The position numbers and the translations under genes are program-made. Positions 1 to 9,028 of a stretch of DNA of 64,000 nucleotides are shown in pieces. This DNA is from Aquincolibacterium sp041674705 (GTDB lineage Bacteria > Omnitrophota > Omnitrophia > Omnitrophales > Aquincolibacteriaceae). The stretch's first letter is position 1, and each line of letters begins with the position of its first letter. The DNA lies in contig JBAYVF010000001.1 of the NCBI GenBank assembly GCA_041674705.1, forward strand, positions 130,477 through 194,476. Reading direction: 5' to 3'. The notes under the pieces are model-generated. The model saw only the letters and a program-made list of their open reading frames with translations. It was not told the DNA's origin and searched no databases.

Positions 1-108
1 ATCGACAAGAGCCGTGCATTCTCGATGGAGCTTCCGGAGAGTGAGGAATTCCTGAAATTCCGTTTTGAGGCGGATGCCAAGGAAGCGATCCAAAAGATCG
101 AGAAATAA
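1..108 (+). CDS. C-terminal end of an unidentified protein (partial)
   Basis: An open frame enters from the left edge and stops with TAA at 106-108, giving 35 residues rich in Glu and Lys. It lies 74 bases upstream of etfB on the same strand, so it may be the last gene of the unit that feeds the split ETF (a dehydrogenase would be typical), but the tail carries no motif I recognise. Confidence 0.5.
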   Translation: MDKSRAFSMELPESEEFLKFRFEADAKEAIQKIEK

Positions 109-182
109 ACTGGTCGAAATTGAACACCCTCATTATAATATCCGCTCTTTAAGAGAACTCTTTTTCCAAAACAGGAGGTCAT

Positions 183-992
183 ATGACCACAGCCTTTAAT
201 ATCGTAGTTTGCGGGAGTTTGGTGCCGGACCCGCTCCAGACGCTGGAGCCGATCCAGGGACCGACGGGGCCTGCTTTAAAAAATGAAATGATGCTTCCTT
301 CCGTGCTTGATCCGTGGGCCGGGCACTCTCTTTTTGAGGCCGCGAATCTCGCGAAGCAACATCCGGGAAGCAAAGTGACCTTGATCAGCCTCGGGCCCAA
401 AGCGAAGCTTCAACAGCTTATGATGATCATCGCGCAAAAGGTTCCGTTCGAACTTGTGTGTCTGGATGGTTCCGCAAGCGGTTTCATGGATTCCCGGGAA
501 GTCGCGGCGGCACTGGCCGGGGCGATCGAGAAGATCCCGGGACTGGATAAGACGAAGCTTCTTGTATTCGGCGGCTGCGCCTCCGCTTCGCGCGATGCCG
601 GGACCACGATGCAAATGATCGCCGAGCAGCTTGGGATCAGCGATGTGTTCCTTGCGGCGGATGAACTCAAGGTCCAGCCGGATGGCTCGTTCAGGATCCT
701 CGAACGTATTGAGGGCGGGCAGTATCAGGTTTCAACCTGTGCCGGCGCTCCGGCCGTGATCGGATGGGCAACCGGGAATCCCCCGGAACCGCCCAATAAT
801 CCTCAGGTGGGCATGACGAACATGCGCACCATTATGCCGGCGCTCCAAAAGGCGACCCCGGCGGGACTTAAAGGCGATGCGATCAAATTCGCTTCGGTCG
901 AACTGCCGAAACAACAGCGCCAGACCCGTATCGTCAAGGATACGCCGGTCGAAGAGATCGCCAAAGAAATCGTCACCTGGATAAAGGGCTAA
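183..992 (+). CDS. etfB: Electron transfer flavoprotein beta subunit, divergent
   Basis: Beta subunit of an ETF (269 aa, normal ETF-beta length is 250-265). ETFs take electrons from flavin dehydrogenases and pass them to a quinone oxidoreductase or bifurcating partner. The Rossmann-like fold is recognisable, with a segment at residues 132-150 (CASASRDAGTTMQ then AEQLG) sitting where canonical ETF-beta has the DGDT...AExLG AMP-binding stretch. The change from DGDT to DAGTT, and an N-terminus starting with VVCGSLVPDP rather than VKQVPD, make it atypical. The start is set by AGGAGG at 173-178. It is followed three bases later by etfA. Family call is firm; the cofactor state is not. Confidence 0.85.
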   Translation: MTTAFNIVVCGSLVPDPLQTLEPIQGPTGPALKNEMMLPSVLDPWAGHSLFEAANLAKQHPGSKVTLISLGPKAKLQQLMMIIAQKVPFELVCLDGSASGFMDSREVAAALAGAIEKIPGLDKTKLLVFGGCASASRDAGTTMQMIAEQLGISDVFLAADELKVQPDGSFRILERIEGGQYQVSTCAGAPAVIGWATGNPPEPPNNPQVGMTNMRTIMPALQKATPAGLKGDAIKFASVELPKQQRQTRIVKDTPVEEIAKEIVTWIKG

Positions 993-995
993 CCC

Positions 996-2030
996 ATGGA
1001 AAAAATACTCTTTTTAGCTCATACAGATTCGAACGGTCATCTTCCGAAGATCGCGCTCGAAACCTTGAGCGCGGCCCTTGAGATCCAGAAAGGTCTCGCA
1101 GGCTCTACGCTGACAGTCGGTCTTGTCGGAGAGAATGTCCAGGCTGCTGCGGATCAGATCGCTGCGTGCGGCGCCGCGAAAATTCTCGGAGTGAGCGGGG
1201 CTGATTTTGGAATGTCCCGCTACGCGACGGATGTGAAAGCTGCGGAAGCGATCGGAACCGCTTCCGGCGCGACGATCATGATCGCTCCGGCGACTTCGCG
1301 TTTCTCTCGGGCGCTTCCCGGCGCGGCGTTCCGTTTGAAGGCCACGATCGATACGCACGTGAGCGGTATCCAGATCACAGACGGTGTTCTGCAGATCCAG
1401 CGCTGGTATTACCGTCAGCGCATGATGGCAACTTTGACGCGCGCGGCGCGACCCTGGATCCTTGCGATCGATTCCGGTGTGTTCGAGCCTTGGCAAGGGG
1501 CCAAAGGCGCGGCAAAAGTGGAAGCGATCGCGGTTGCTGTGACGGATAAGGAAAAGCGCACGAAAATGACAGGCGTTGAAGCGCCTTCCGCGGACGCACA
1601 GACCATTCGGCCCGAGGCTGCGATCTTGCTTGTGGCCGGCGCCGGATGGACCAAGAAACAAACGGACGGCCAGATCCATGCCAAGGAAGCCGAGAAACAC
1701 ATTCTTGATTTCTTGAAGCATGCCAAGGCGTCGCTTGGGAGCAGCAAATCCCTCGTGGACCAGGGCTCGGAAGGGGAAGCGGTCCTTTCCTGCATGAGCC
1801 ATCTGAACCAGGTTGGACAGACCGGCTCCACGCCGCGTCACCCGAAGGGTCTTTCCACCTGCTGTCATGGCGAAGAACCGCACGTGGTTGGCTGGCGCTT
1901 CATTAATGAACGTCGCGCGATCAATACCGACGCTAATTGCGGCTGGGCCCAGGGCAAGGCGGATGTGCTTTATGTGGCGGATGCTTTTGCCGTCATGGCC
2001 AAGGTCAACGAGCTTCTCGCTAAGGGCTGA
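996..2030 (+). CDS. etfA: Electron transfer flavoprotein alpha subunit, divergent FAD site
   Basis: Alpha subunit (344 aa) partnering the preceding beta subunit. An N-terminal alpha/beta domain (about 1-205) is followed by the C-terminal domain that normally binds FAD. GQTG at 274-277 and INTDAN at 309-314 match the canonical positions, but the SGAxQH loop that contacts the flavin in ordinary EtfA is absent and is replaced by a segment with a Cys-Cys-His at 289-291. The fused ETF at 6499-8466 keeps the canonical loop, so this pair probably serves another dehydrogenase or electron path. A terminator follows at 2051. Confidence 0.85.
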   Translation: MEKILFLAHTDSNGHLPKIALETLSAALEIQKGLAGSTLTVGLVGENVQAAADQIAACGAAKILGVSGADFGMSRYATDVKAAEAIGTASGATIMIAPATSRFSRALPGAAFRLKATIDTHVSGIQITDGVLQIQRWYYRQRMMATLTRAARPWILAIDSGVFEPWQGAKGAAKVEAIAVAVTDKEKRTKMTGVEAPSADAQTIRPEAAILLVAGAGWTKKQTDGQIHAKEAEKHILDFLKHAKASLGSSKSLVDQGSEGEAVLSCMSHLNQVGQTGSTPRHPKGLSTCCHGEEPHVVGWRFINERRAINTDANCGWAQGKADVLYVADAFAVMAKVNELLAKG

Positions 2031-2050
2031 TTTTCAATTTTCAGATTTTA

Positions 2051-2093
2051 AAGGGGCAATTTCTCCAGGGTCAGGAGAGATTGCCCCTTTTTT
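2051..2093 (+). terminator. Intrinsic terminator after etfA
   Basis: A hairpin with arms GGGGCAAT-TCTCC and GGAGA-ATTGCCCC, each strand carrying one unpaired base, is followed by six T. It lies 21 bases past the etfA stop and closes the etfBA unit. Confidence 0.85.
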
Positions 2094-2182
2094 ACATTTT
2101 CCCCTCTACAAATAACGCAAGCCGCCCCTTATTTCAGGCTGTTTTTTTTAAAAAAGCGCTAAAAACACCTGCCATTTTTTAA

Positions 2183-2210
2183 TAGACAAAAGAAACGTTT
2201 CAGGTAAACT
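2183..2210 (+). promoter_or_regulatory. Probable sigma70-type promoter for the DUF47-pit operon, with palindrome
   Basis: TAGACA (2183-2188), 16 bases, then TAAACT (2205-2210). The spacer contains GAAACGTTTC (2191-2200 region), a perfect 10-bp palindrome that could be an operator. The gene start is about 95 bases downstream. Confidence 0.5.
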
Positions 2211-2303
2211 GTGCCCGGCTTAACAGGCCTTGATAGATCGCACAGTTATCAACCACCCAAAGATCACCAAACGAAATTGTCGAGACTAAAGGAGGGGTGT
2301 GCC

Positions 2304-2936
2304 ATGGTGTTTAAATTCCTGCTTCCCAAAGAAACCAGCTTCTTCAATCTTTTTGATAAACAGTCGGATTATGCCGTCCAGGCTGCCACCCATTTTGTGA
2401 AAATGGTTGCTGATTATAAAGTGGATGAGACCGAGGTCGGGATCATGAAGGAAATCGAACACCTTGGGGATGAAGTAACGCATCAGGTGCTGGATCAGCT
2501 CAATGACACCTTCATCACGCCGTTTGACCGCGAAGATATTCACGATCTGGCGAAGAAAATGGATGATATTGTGGACATGCTTTACACCCTGACCAAGCGT
2601 CTTCGTGTTTATAAGATCCTGAGCATGGAGCGAAACCTTACGGAATTTGCCCGCGTGATCGAAATGTCCGTCAAAGGCGTTTCGCAGGCCGTTAAAGGCC
2701 TCCGGGACATGAAAAACAGCAAGGAGATCCTCAAGGCCTGCATTGAAGTGAATAATCTCGAGAATCTTGGCGATAAGATGCGCGATGATATGTTAGGCGA
2801 ACTTTTTGAAAAATATGCCAAAGACCCCGTCGCGGTGATCAAGTGGAAAGACATCTATCAGGACGCGGAAACGGTTCTGGATGTTTGCGAGGACGTCGTG
2901 CACGTGGTCGAATCCATTCTCGTCAAACACGCTTAG
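2304..2936 (+). CDS. DUF47 (PhoU-like) Pit accessory protein
   Basis: A 210-residue all-helical protein of the DUF47/TIGR00153 family, related to PhoU. The pattern of long helices with acidic metal-binding positions (EIEHLGDEVTH near residue 50, EDIHDLAKKMDDIVDML near 75) is typical. Such proteins are nearly always encoded next to a Pit phosphate permease and are thought to modulate it. The start at 2304 is chosen because GGAGGGG lies at 2291-2297; an in-frame extension upstream has no ribosome site. Pit follows 13 bases later, so the two are co-transcribed. Confidence 0.9.
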   Translation: MVFKFLLPKETSFFNLFDKQSDYAVQAATHFVKMVADYKVDETEVGIMKEIEHLGDEVTHQVLDQLNDTFITPFDREDIHDLAKKMDDIVDMLYTLTKRLRVYKILSMERNLTEFARVIEMSVKGVSQAVKGLRDMKNSKEILKACIEVNNLENLGDKMRDDMLGELFEKYAKDPVAVIKWKDIYQDAETVLDVCEDVVHVVESILVKHA

Positions 2937-2949
2937 CGGGGGAGCGATC

Positions 2950-3942
2950 ATGACCACCTGGATCCTTTTTCTTATCCTGCTCGCCCTCACGTTCGATTTT
3001 CTGAACGGGTTCCACGATTCCGCGAATTCCATTGCGACGGTCGTTTCCACCCGCGTTCTTTCTCCACAACATGCGGTGATCTGGGCCGCATTTTTCAACT
3101 TTATCGCGTTTCTCTTCTTCGGGCTCCATGTCGCCAATACGATCGGCAAGGGGATCATTGATATCAACATTGTGGACAGCCAGATCATCTTTGGCGCCCT
3201 GATGGGGGCTTGCGCCTGGAATATCATCACCTGGTATTTCGGCCTTCCGACCAGTTCTTCTCACGCGTTGATCGGCGGGTTGGTGGGCTCCGCGCTTGTG
3301 AAAGCCGGGACAGGATCTTTGGTCTGGAGCGGCATCATCAAGACGGTCGCTTTTATTTTGATCTCACCAGTGGTCGGGCTCTTCCTAGGCGTGGTTTATG
3401 GCGTGATCGTTCACTGGCTTGCCCGGAAGAGTTCGCCGGCTGGGGTCGATCACTGGTTCCGGAAAGGGCAGTTGGTTTCCGCCGCGCTTTATAGCCTGGG
3501 ACATGGCGGTAATGACGCGCAGAAGACCATGGGTATTATCGCGAGCCTTCTTTTCAGCGCGGGGCTTCTCGGAAAAGAATTCCATATTCCTTTCTGGGTC
3601 GTGATCTCGTGTCAGGCCGCCATTGCCATCGGGACGATGTTCGGCGGCTGGAGGATCGTGAAGACCATGGGGCAAAAAGTGGCAAAACTTCGTCCGGTAG
3701 ACGGTTTTTGCGCAGAAGCAGGAGCTGCTACGAGCTTGTTCATAGCCTCGGCTTTCGGCATTCCGGTCAGTACGACGCATACGATCACCGGCGCGATCAT
3801 GGGGGTGGGTTCTTTGAAGCGTATGAGCGCGGTCCGATGGGGCGTCGCGGGAAGCATTGTCTGGGCGTGGATCATTACGATCCCGTGCGCGGCGGCGATC
3901 TCGGCTATTTCTTACGCTGCGGCCCGATGGGTTGCCCATTAA
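2950..3942 (+). CDS. pit: Low-affinity inorganic phosphate transporter, Pit family
   Basis: A 330-residue integral membrane protein with about ten hydrophobic segments. It shows the duplicated PiT signature: FDFLNGFHDSANSIATVV near residues 14-31 and GHGGNDAQKTMG near 185-196, and the paired motif GLPTSSSHALIGG / GIPVSTTHTITGA in the two halves. It imports metal phosphate by proton symport in known members (Pit could also carry sulfate in some relatives). ATG at 2950 follows a GGGGGAG ribosome site. It is the second gene of the DUF47-pit unit. Confidence 0.93.
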   Translation: MTTWILFLILLALTFDFLNGFHDSANSIATVVSTRVLSPQHAVIWAAFFNFIAFLFFGLHVANTIGKGIIDINIVDSQIIFGALMGACAWNIITWYFGLPTSSSHALIGGLVGSALVKAGTGSLVWSGIIKTVAFILISPVVGLFLGVVYGVIVHWLARKSSPAGVDHWFRKGQLVSAALYSLGHGGNDAQKTMGIIASLLFSAGLLGKEFHIPFWVVISCQAAIAIGTMFGGWRIVKTMGQKVAKLRPVDGFCAEAGAATSLFIASAFGIPVSTTHTITGAIMGVGSLKRMSAVRWGVAGSIVWAWIITIPCAAAISAISYAAARWVAH

Positions 3943-4022
3943 AGATTCGAGATTGAGTTAACAGATTATTGTTTGGGATTTATCCTTCCGTAGTGAGATG
4001 GCAGTCAAAATCAGAGGTCTTT

Positions 4023-4736
4023 GTGATTCCAAATTCCGGAAAGCTTCGAAATGTTTTTTCCACGACGCTCCTTTGCGGGATCATCCTGCTTCTGATCCAG
4101 GGAATTTGCACTCCCGTGGCAATCGCTTCTCCGGCTAAAGACGAAGATTTCGGGATCTGGAATGTCTATGATGTTGAGAAAAAACTGAACAAACAATGGA
4201 AAATGTGGGCGGGTGAAGAGCTGCGTTTTCGGGAACATAACGGGATTTATTACACCGAAACCCATGTAGGGACGAACTATCAGCCATCCAAATATCTGGC
4301 CCTGGGTGCCTTGTACCTCGAGAACCGTGCATCCCGGACCCAAAAGAAGGACGAAATCTGGTATTGGGAATCCGAACCGCGCATTTATATGACGCCGCAG
4401 CTTCCGGTCTATGGGTTCCTTCTGGAAAACCGTAACATGCTGGGATTCCGTTGGCGGCAGGAATCGAAATTTGCGATGGTGTACCGGAACATGACGACCC
4501 TCACGTCCCCCTGGAAATGGACGCAGTTCGAATTTCAGCCTTACACCGCCAATGAAATTTTTCTGGAAACGAACAGGAACGGAATGATTGAAGATCGGTT
4601 CTATTCGGGATTCAAAGCCCATTGGTGGGGGCCATTTTATGGATCGATCTTCTATTTACGCCAATCCAAAAAGAACTCCATCGGAAAATGGACTGCGCTT
4701 AATATCCTTGGCACCAGCCTCAAGATCGTTTTTTAG
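4023..4736 (+). CDS. DUF2490 family exported protein
   Basis: About 237 residues with an N-terminal signal sequence (hydrophobic stretch TTLLCGIILLLIQGI) followed by a beta-strand-rich body with alternating aromatic residues and a terminal Phe, as in outer-membrane beta-barrels. The pattern (IWNVYDVEKKLNKQWKMWAGEELR, with many Trp/Tyr) matches the DUF2490 family of unknown function. GTG at 4023 is preferred because GAGG lies nine bases upstream; a TTG 54 bases earlier would also be open. It stands alone between pit and the ETF-QO gene. Confidence 0.7.
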   Translation: MIPNSGKLRNVFSTTLLCGIILLLIQGICTPVAIASPAKDEDFGIWNVYDVEKKLNKQWKMWAGEELRFREHNGIYYTETHVGTNYQPSKYLALGALYLENRASRTQKKDEIWYWESEPRIYMTPQLPVYGFLLENRNMLGFRWRQESKFAMVYRNMTTLTSPWKWTQFEFQPYTANEIFLETNRNGMIEDRFYSGFKAHWWGPFYGSIFYLRQSKKNSIGKWTALNILGTSLKIVF

Positions 4737-4832
4737 CTGTTTTTCACAAGTGATTTTCGAGTTTCTTCAGAGAAATTGTGGTAAAATGCCGCCTCGATTT
4801 CAGAATTTCCTCATAAGAGAACTTATTTTAAT

Positions 4833-6497
4833 ATGCCAAAATCCGAAATCATTGAAACCGACATTCTGATCGTGGGCGGTGGCGTCGCGGGCCTCGCGAC
4901 GGCTATCCATCTTGCGGACCTTGCGGCCGGTTCGGACAAGAAACCCGGTATTCTTGTCCTCGAAAAGGGGAGCTCTATCGGAAGCCACACGCTTTCGGGC
5001 GCTGTGATCGATTCCTCCACGCTGAAGGAACTTCTCCCCGGTGTTGATCCCAAGGATTTCCCTTTCGAATCTCCCGTCAAAAAAGAAGGTGTTTATTTTT
5101 TTACTCCCAAGCTTGCCCTCAAAGCGCCTTTCACGCCGCCTTTTATGGGGAACCACGGGAATTATGTGGTTTCGCTCGGGAAGATGACGCGCTGGCTTGC
5201 CGAGATCGCGGAAAAAAAAGGCGTGCAGGTCTACCCGGGATTCAGTGTTTCGGAAATGCTTTATCAAAATGATCGCGTGATCGGGGCGAAGACGATCGAT
5301 ACCGGCGTGGATAAGCACGGTAAGCCGATGGAAAATTTTCAGGCCGGAAATGAGATCCATGCCAAGATCACGATCCTGGCGGAAGGGCCCCGCGGCAGTC
5401 TGATGAAGGCGCTTTGCGGCAAATTGAAATTAGACCGCCAGAGCAACCCGCAGGTCTATTCCACCGGCGTGAAGGAACTCTGGGATCTTCCGGAAGGAAC
5501 ATTCGAGGCCGGACGGATCATGCACACATTGGGCTTTCCTTTTTCCTTCAATCACTTCGGAGGCGGCTTTGTTTACGGCCTGAACGGGCGCCAAGTCGTG
5601 GTCGGGATCGCGGCAGGGCTGGATTACACCGATCCCACATTCGACTCCCATGCGGCGCTTCAGGTTTATAAAAAACATCCTTTTATCGCGAAGATTCTCG
5701 AAAAAGGGAAGCTCCTGCGGTATGGGGCGAAGACCATCCCTGAAGGAGGGCTTTATTCTTTGCCGAAGCTTTATCATGACGGGGTCATGATCGTCGGGGA
5801 TTCTGCCGGATTCTTAAGCATGCCGAGCCTGAAAGGCGTTCATCTTGCGATCGAGTCGGGGATGTTGGCCGCGAAGTCCGCATTTGAAGCGCTCAAGAAA
5901 AATGATTTTTCGGGAACACAACTCAGCCTTTACGAAACGCTGTTCCAGAAAAGCGCCACACATAAAACCCTTTCGCGTACGCGCAATTTTCGCGCGGGGT
6001 TTGGGCACGGGATGATCCTTGGGGCTTTTTATTTCGCGACGCAGATCCTCACCGGAGGGCGCGGCATCACGCCGTCGGGAAAGATGAAGACGCATGAAGA
6101 TGCGGCCTGTTACAAGAAGCTCGCAGACGTTAAAAAAACATTTTGCGAGAAGTTCGCAAAAGAGCTCGTGTTTGATAAACAGCTGACGTTCGACAAGGTA
6201 ACGGACGTTTATTTTTCAGGCTCTAAACACGACGAAGAGCAGCCCTGCCATCTCCGCGTGCTGGATTTCAACCTTTGCCGGGAGACCTGCATTCCAAAAT
6301 ACGGCGGGCCGTGCCAGCATTTCTGTCCGGCGGAGGTTTACGAGATCGTGACGGATCTGAAGACCGGGAAAAAAGACCTGCATCTTCATCCGGCCAATTG
6401 CGTGCATTGTAAGACCTGCGATATCAAAGATCCGTTTGGAAACATTGAATGGGCGGTGCCGTACGGCGGCGACGGGCCCGAATACGAGAATCTCTAA
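4833..6497 (+). CDS. Electron transfer flavoprotein-quinone oxidoreductase
   Basis: A 554-residue ETF-QO, which oxidises reduced ETF and reduces membrane quinone. It has the FAD dinucleotide motif GGGVAGLA at 15-22, the LEKG...HTLSGAVID segment after it, a second FAD motif VGDSAGFLSMPSLKGVH near 320, and a C-terminal 4Fe-4S domain with the cysteines of CxxxC, GPCQHFCP and CVHCKTC, ending in YGGDGPEY. Length is typical for the family. The stop is one base from the start of the fused ETF, so the donor and acceptor are translationally coupled. This makes a complete route from ETF to quinone. Confidence 0.95.
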   Translation: MPKSEIIETDILIVGGGVAGLATAIHLADLAAGSDKKPGILVLEKGSSIGSHTLSGAVIDSSTLKELLPGVDPKDFPFESPVKKEGVYFFTPKLALKAPFTPPFMGNHGNYVVSLGKMTRWLAEIAEKKGVQVYPGFSVSEMLYQNDRVIGAKTIDTGVDKHGKPMENFQAGNEIHAKITILAEGPRGSLMKALCGKLKLDRQSNPQVYSTGVKELWDLPEGTFEAGRIMHTLGFPFSFNHFGGGFVYGLNGRQVVVGIAAGLDYTDPTFDSHAALQVYKKHPFIAKILEKGKLLRYGAKTIPEGGLYSLPKLYHDGVMIVGDSAGFLSMPSLKGVHLAIESGMLAAKSAFEALKKNDFSGTQLSLYETLFQKSATHKTLSRTRNFRAGFGHGMILGAFYFATQILTGGRGITPSGKMKTHEDAACYKKLADVKKTFCEKFAKELVFDKQLTFDKVTDVYFSGSKHDEEQPCHLRVLDFNLCRETCIPKYGGPCQHFCPAEVYEIVTDLKTGKKDLHLHPANCVHCKTCDIKDPFGNIEWAVPYGGDGPEYENL

Positions 6498-6498
6498 T

Positions 6499-8466
6499 AT
6501 GGGACTCAAAATAATTTGTTTGATGAAACAAGTGCCGCTCCCGACCGAGATGCGTATGGGCGCGGACGGGTTGATGGACCGTACCAAGGCGAAATCCTCG
6601 ATCAATGCGGATTGCACGTTCGGTCTGGAACAGGGGCTTGAGATCAAAAAGCAGGTGCCGGACGCGGAGCTGATCGTGGTTTCCATGGGGCCGACGAGTT
6701 TTGAACAGTCCCTTAAAAAAGCCCTGGCTATGGGCTATGACCGCGCGGTTCTTCTCTCGGACCGGAAACTGGGAGGATCGGACACCTTTGCCACGGGCTA
6801 TGCCATTGCCTCGCTTCTCAAAAAACTTGGGTTCTCCAAGGAGAGCAAAGACCCCTTCATCATTTTCTCTGGACGCCAAACGACGGACGGGGATACGGCG
6901 CATGTGCCTTCCCAGACGGCCGAGAATCTCGGCATCCCTCAGGCGACTTTCGTCGAAAAAGTAGAGTTCAAGGGAGATCATTTGAAGGTCCGCCGCATCA
7001 TCGAAGGCGGTTTCCAAGTCCTTAAAGTGCCGGTCCCATGTCTTATTTCAATCGCTCCCACCGCGACTCCGGCACGCCGGCCGTCCCTGAAAGGCGCCAT
7101 TCGCGCGAAAAACACCAAGACCGAGATCTGGACGCTGGATCAGACCGGGGCGGATGCCAGCGTGGTAGGCCTGAGCGGTTCTCCGACGCTTGTCTCAAAA
7201 GTGGTGGATATCCAAAAAGACAGGCCGCCGGTCAATATGATCTCCGGGCATGAACCTAAAGATCTTGCAGCCAGCCTTGTCTCCGAGATCGAAAAGGTCA
7301 AAGACGCGATCGGCGGAGGCCACGGGCAGCATGCCGGAGCCGGCGATGAAAAAAGTGCGGCGGGGGAAAAAGCAAAAACGGATGTGGATTTCCCAAGAGT
7401 GGATTTTCGTAATGGCGCGCGGGGCGTTCTGACCTGGATCGAAATGCTTGGGCAAACACCTTCGCGGTCTTCGCTCGAGATCCTGAACCCTGCCAGGAAA
7501 CTGGCCGATCAGCTCCAGACCCAGGTGACCGCGATCGTGACCGGGCATAACCTCAAGGATGTGGCTTCTGAGATCATCGCCTATGGTGCCGACGAGGTCG
7601 TGGTGGTGGATGATCCGCGTCTTAAAGAATACAGGATCCTGCCGGTCGCAGCCGTGATCGCGCAGTGGATCGAACACAAGCGTCCCGAGATCGCGCTTTT
7701 TGGAGCTACGACCTCGGGCCGTGAACTTGCGCCGAGACTTGCGAGCCGTGTGAGGGCCGGCGTGACCGCCGACTGCACCAGCCTCAAGGTCGGGGAATAC
7801 GCGCACCGTATGAAGAAAACTGTTTTTTATCCTGTGCTTGAGTCCATCCGTCCGACTTACGGTGAAAGCAAGCTTGCGACGATCATCGGGTTTTGGTGCC
7901 CGCAGATGGCGACCGCGCGTGCCGGGACTTTTAAAATTTTACCCAAAGATCCAAGCCGGAAGGGAACTGTGCGCGAATTCACGCCTACTTTTAGAGAGAG
8001 CGATTTTGCGGTGGAAGTGCTGGAGGTCAAACGCGAGGCGGGAGGCGGCGATAATCTTTTTGTCGCGGATATTATTATTTCCGGAGGCCGTCCGGCGGGT
8101 GATCATGATGATTTCAAATTGATCAAGGAACTCGCCCAGGCCCTGCAAGATCAGGGGATCAATGCTGATTGGGGCGCGAGCCGTCACGCGGTGGATAACG
8201 GTTATGCGCCGTACGCGCGCCAGGTCGGGCAGACGGGAAAGACCGTCCGGCCGAAGCTCTATATCGCTGTCGCGATCTCAGGGGCCATCCAGCATCTCGC
8301 AGGGATGAAAGAATCCGGCAAGATCATTGCGATCAACCAGGACCCGCAGGCCGCGATCTTTCGCCATGCGGATTTCGGGATCGTCCGTGATTATCAGGAA
8401 GTGCTTCCCGAGCTGATCGCCAGGGTCAAGGCCGGCTTTACCTTCGGGCTGGCAACGAGCAAATAG
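6499..8466 (+). CDS. Fused electron transfer flavoprotein, beta-alpha in one chain
   Basis: A single 655-residue frame holds an ETF-beta domain (about 1-255, starting LKIICLMKQVPLPTEMR, with the AMP-site motif DGDTAHV near 133) and, after a hydrophilic linker near 265-300 (GGGHGQHAGAGDEKSAAGE), an ETF-alpha domain whose C-terminal FAD half has the canonical GQTGKTVRPKLYIAVAISG and SGAIQHLAGM motifs and INQDPQAAIFRHAD. No frameshift or internal restart is apparent. The start is ATG 6499, one base after the ETF-QO stop; a longer in-frame extension into ETF-QO is not needed. Two separate ETF systems in 8.5 kb suggests different electron sources. Confidence 0.92.
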   Translation: MGLKIICLMKQVPLPTEMRMGADGLMDRTKAKSSINADCTFGLEQGLEIKKQVPDAELIVVSMGPTSFEQSLKKALAMGYDRAVLLSDRKLGGSDTFATGYAIASLLKKLGFSKESKDPFIIFSGRQTTDGDTAHVPSQTAENLGIPQATFVEKVEFKGDHLKVRRIIEGGFQVLKVPVPCLISIAPTATPARRPSLKGAIRAKNTKTEIWTLDQTGADASVVGLSGSPTLVSKVVDIQKDRPPVNMISGHEPKDLAASLVSEIEKVKDAIGGGHGQHAGAGDEKSAAGEKAKTDVDFPRVDFRNGARGVLTWIEMLGQTPSRSSLEILNPARKLADQLQTQVTAIVTGHNLKDVASEIIAYGADEVVVVDDPRLKEYRILPVAAVIAQWIEHKRPEIALFGATTSGRELAPRLASRVRAGVTADCTSLKVGEYAHRMKKTVFYPVLESIRPTYGESKLATIIGFWCPQMATARAGTFKILPKDPSRKGTVREFTPTFRESDFAVEVLEVKREAGGGDNLFVADIIISGGRPAGDHDDFKLIKELAQALQDQGINADWGASRHAVDNGYAPYARQVGQTGKTVRPKLYIAVAISGAIQHLAGMKESGKIIAINQDPQAAIFRHADFGIVRDYQEVLPELIARVKAGFTFGLATSK

Positions 8467-8529
8467 AAGAGTGTTTCTTGACGGGGGGCGTACTTACAAT
8501 TAAAATTTTCAAGGAATGGTCGATAATCT

Positions 8530-8612
8530 ACCCTGGCTTTGAATTTCTTTTTCTTGAAGGTAGCCAGGGTTGCCCAATTTCAACTTCGTTGAAATGGATA
8601 GGTATTGGGACT
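8530..8612 (-). repeat. Family A two-hairpin element, copy A1
   Basis: Reading on the minus strand, an outer/inner hairpin (AGTCCCAAT ... ATTGGGC with inner TTTCAAC/GTTGAAA) is followed by a perfect 9-bp stem ACCCTGGCT/AGCCAGGGT closing a 23-base A-rich loop. It fills half of the 180-base gap between the fused ETF and the next gene. Confidence 0.8.
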
Positions 8613-8646
8613 AGGGCGTCATAAAAGCTAACAAAAGGGAGGGATT

Positions 8647-9024
8647 ATGTTTAAGAAGATTATCAGTATGACCGTGGTATTGGCCATGTTCATGGCCATC
8701 AGCGGCGTGGCTTATGCCGAAGAAAAGAATGCGGACAAAAGTCTGACCCGTGGCGCGGCATCCTTGCTATTGCCGGGGTGGGGACAATATCTCAATAACG
8801 AAATGGACACCAAGAGCGGCAAGTTCAAGACCGGCGCCATGATCGTCCTCGAGATCGGCGGCATTGTGACGACGATCCTCCTCGGAACACTCGTGGGTTA
8901 TCCCGTGATCTGGGTCGGTATCGGGATCCTGATGTTCAACCATATCTGGAGCGCTTCGGATGCTTATCTGAAGGTCCCGGTGGGTCCTGAGGTCGGGATG
9001 AAGGGCGAGACGCTCGAGCGTTAA
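8647..9024 (+). CDS. Small exported/membrane protein with LLPGWGQ motif
   Basis: 125 residues: a signal peptide (about 1-24, ending VAYAEE), then SLLLPGWGQYLNNE at about 41-54, then two hydrophobic segments (res 62-82 and 85-100). The LLPGxGQ-x-Y signature is shared by DUF5683/TM2-like small membrane proteins. GGGAGGG at 8637-8643 sets the start. A perfect terminator hairpin follows at 9050, overlapping the next gene. Function unknown. Confidence 0.7.
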   Translation: MFKKIISMTVVLAMFMAISGVAYAEEKNADKSLTRGAASLLLPGWGQYLNNEMDTKSGKFKTGAMIVLEIGGIVTTILLGTLVGYPVIWVGIGILMFNHIWSASDAYLKVPVGPEVGMKGETLER

Positions 9025-9028
9025 TGCT

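Noticed and set aside
1014..1883. Long open frame opposite etfA
   Set aside because: It is a Arg/His-rich shadow in high-GC coding sequence, with no family motif or ribosome site.
8530..8612. Simple terminator for the fused ETF gene
   Set aside because: The stem lacks a T run and the same structure recurs in gene starts, so it is treated as a repeat element.
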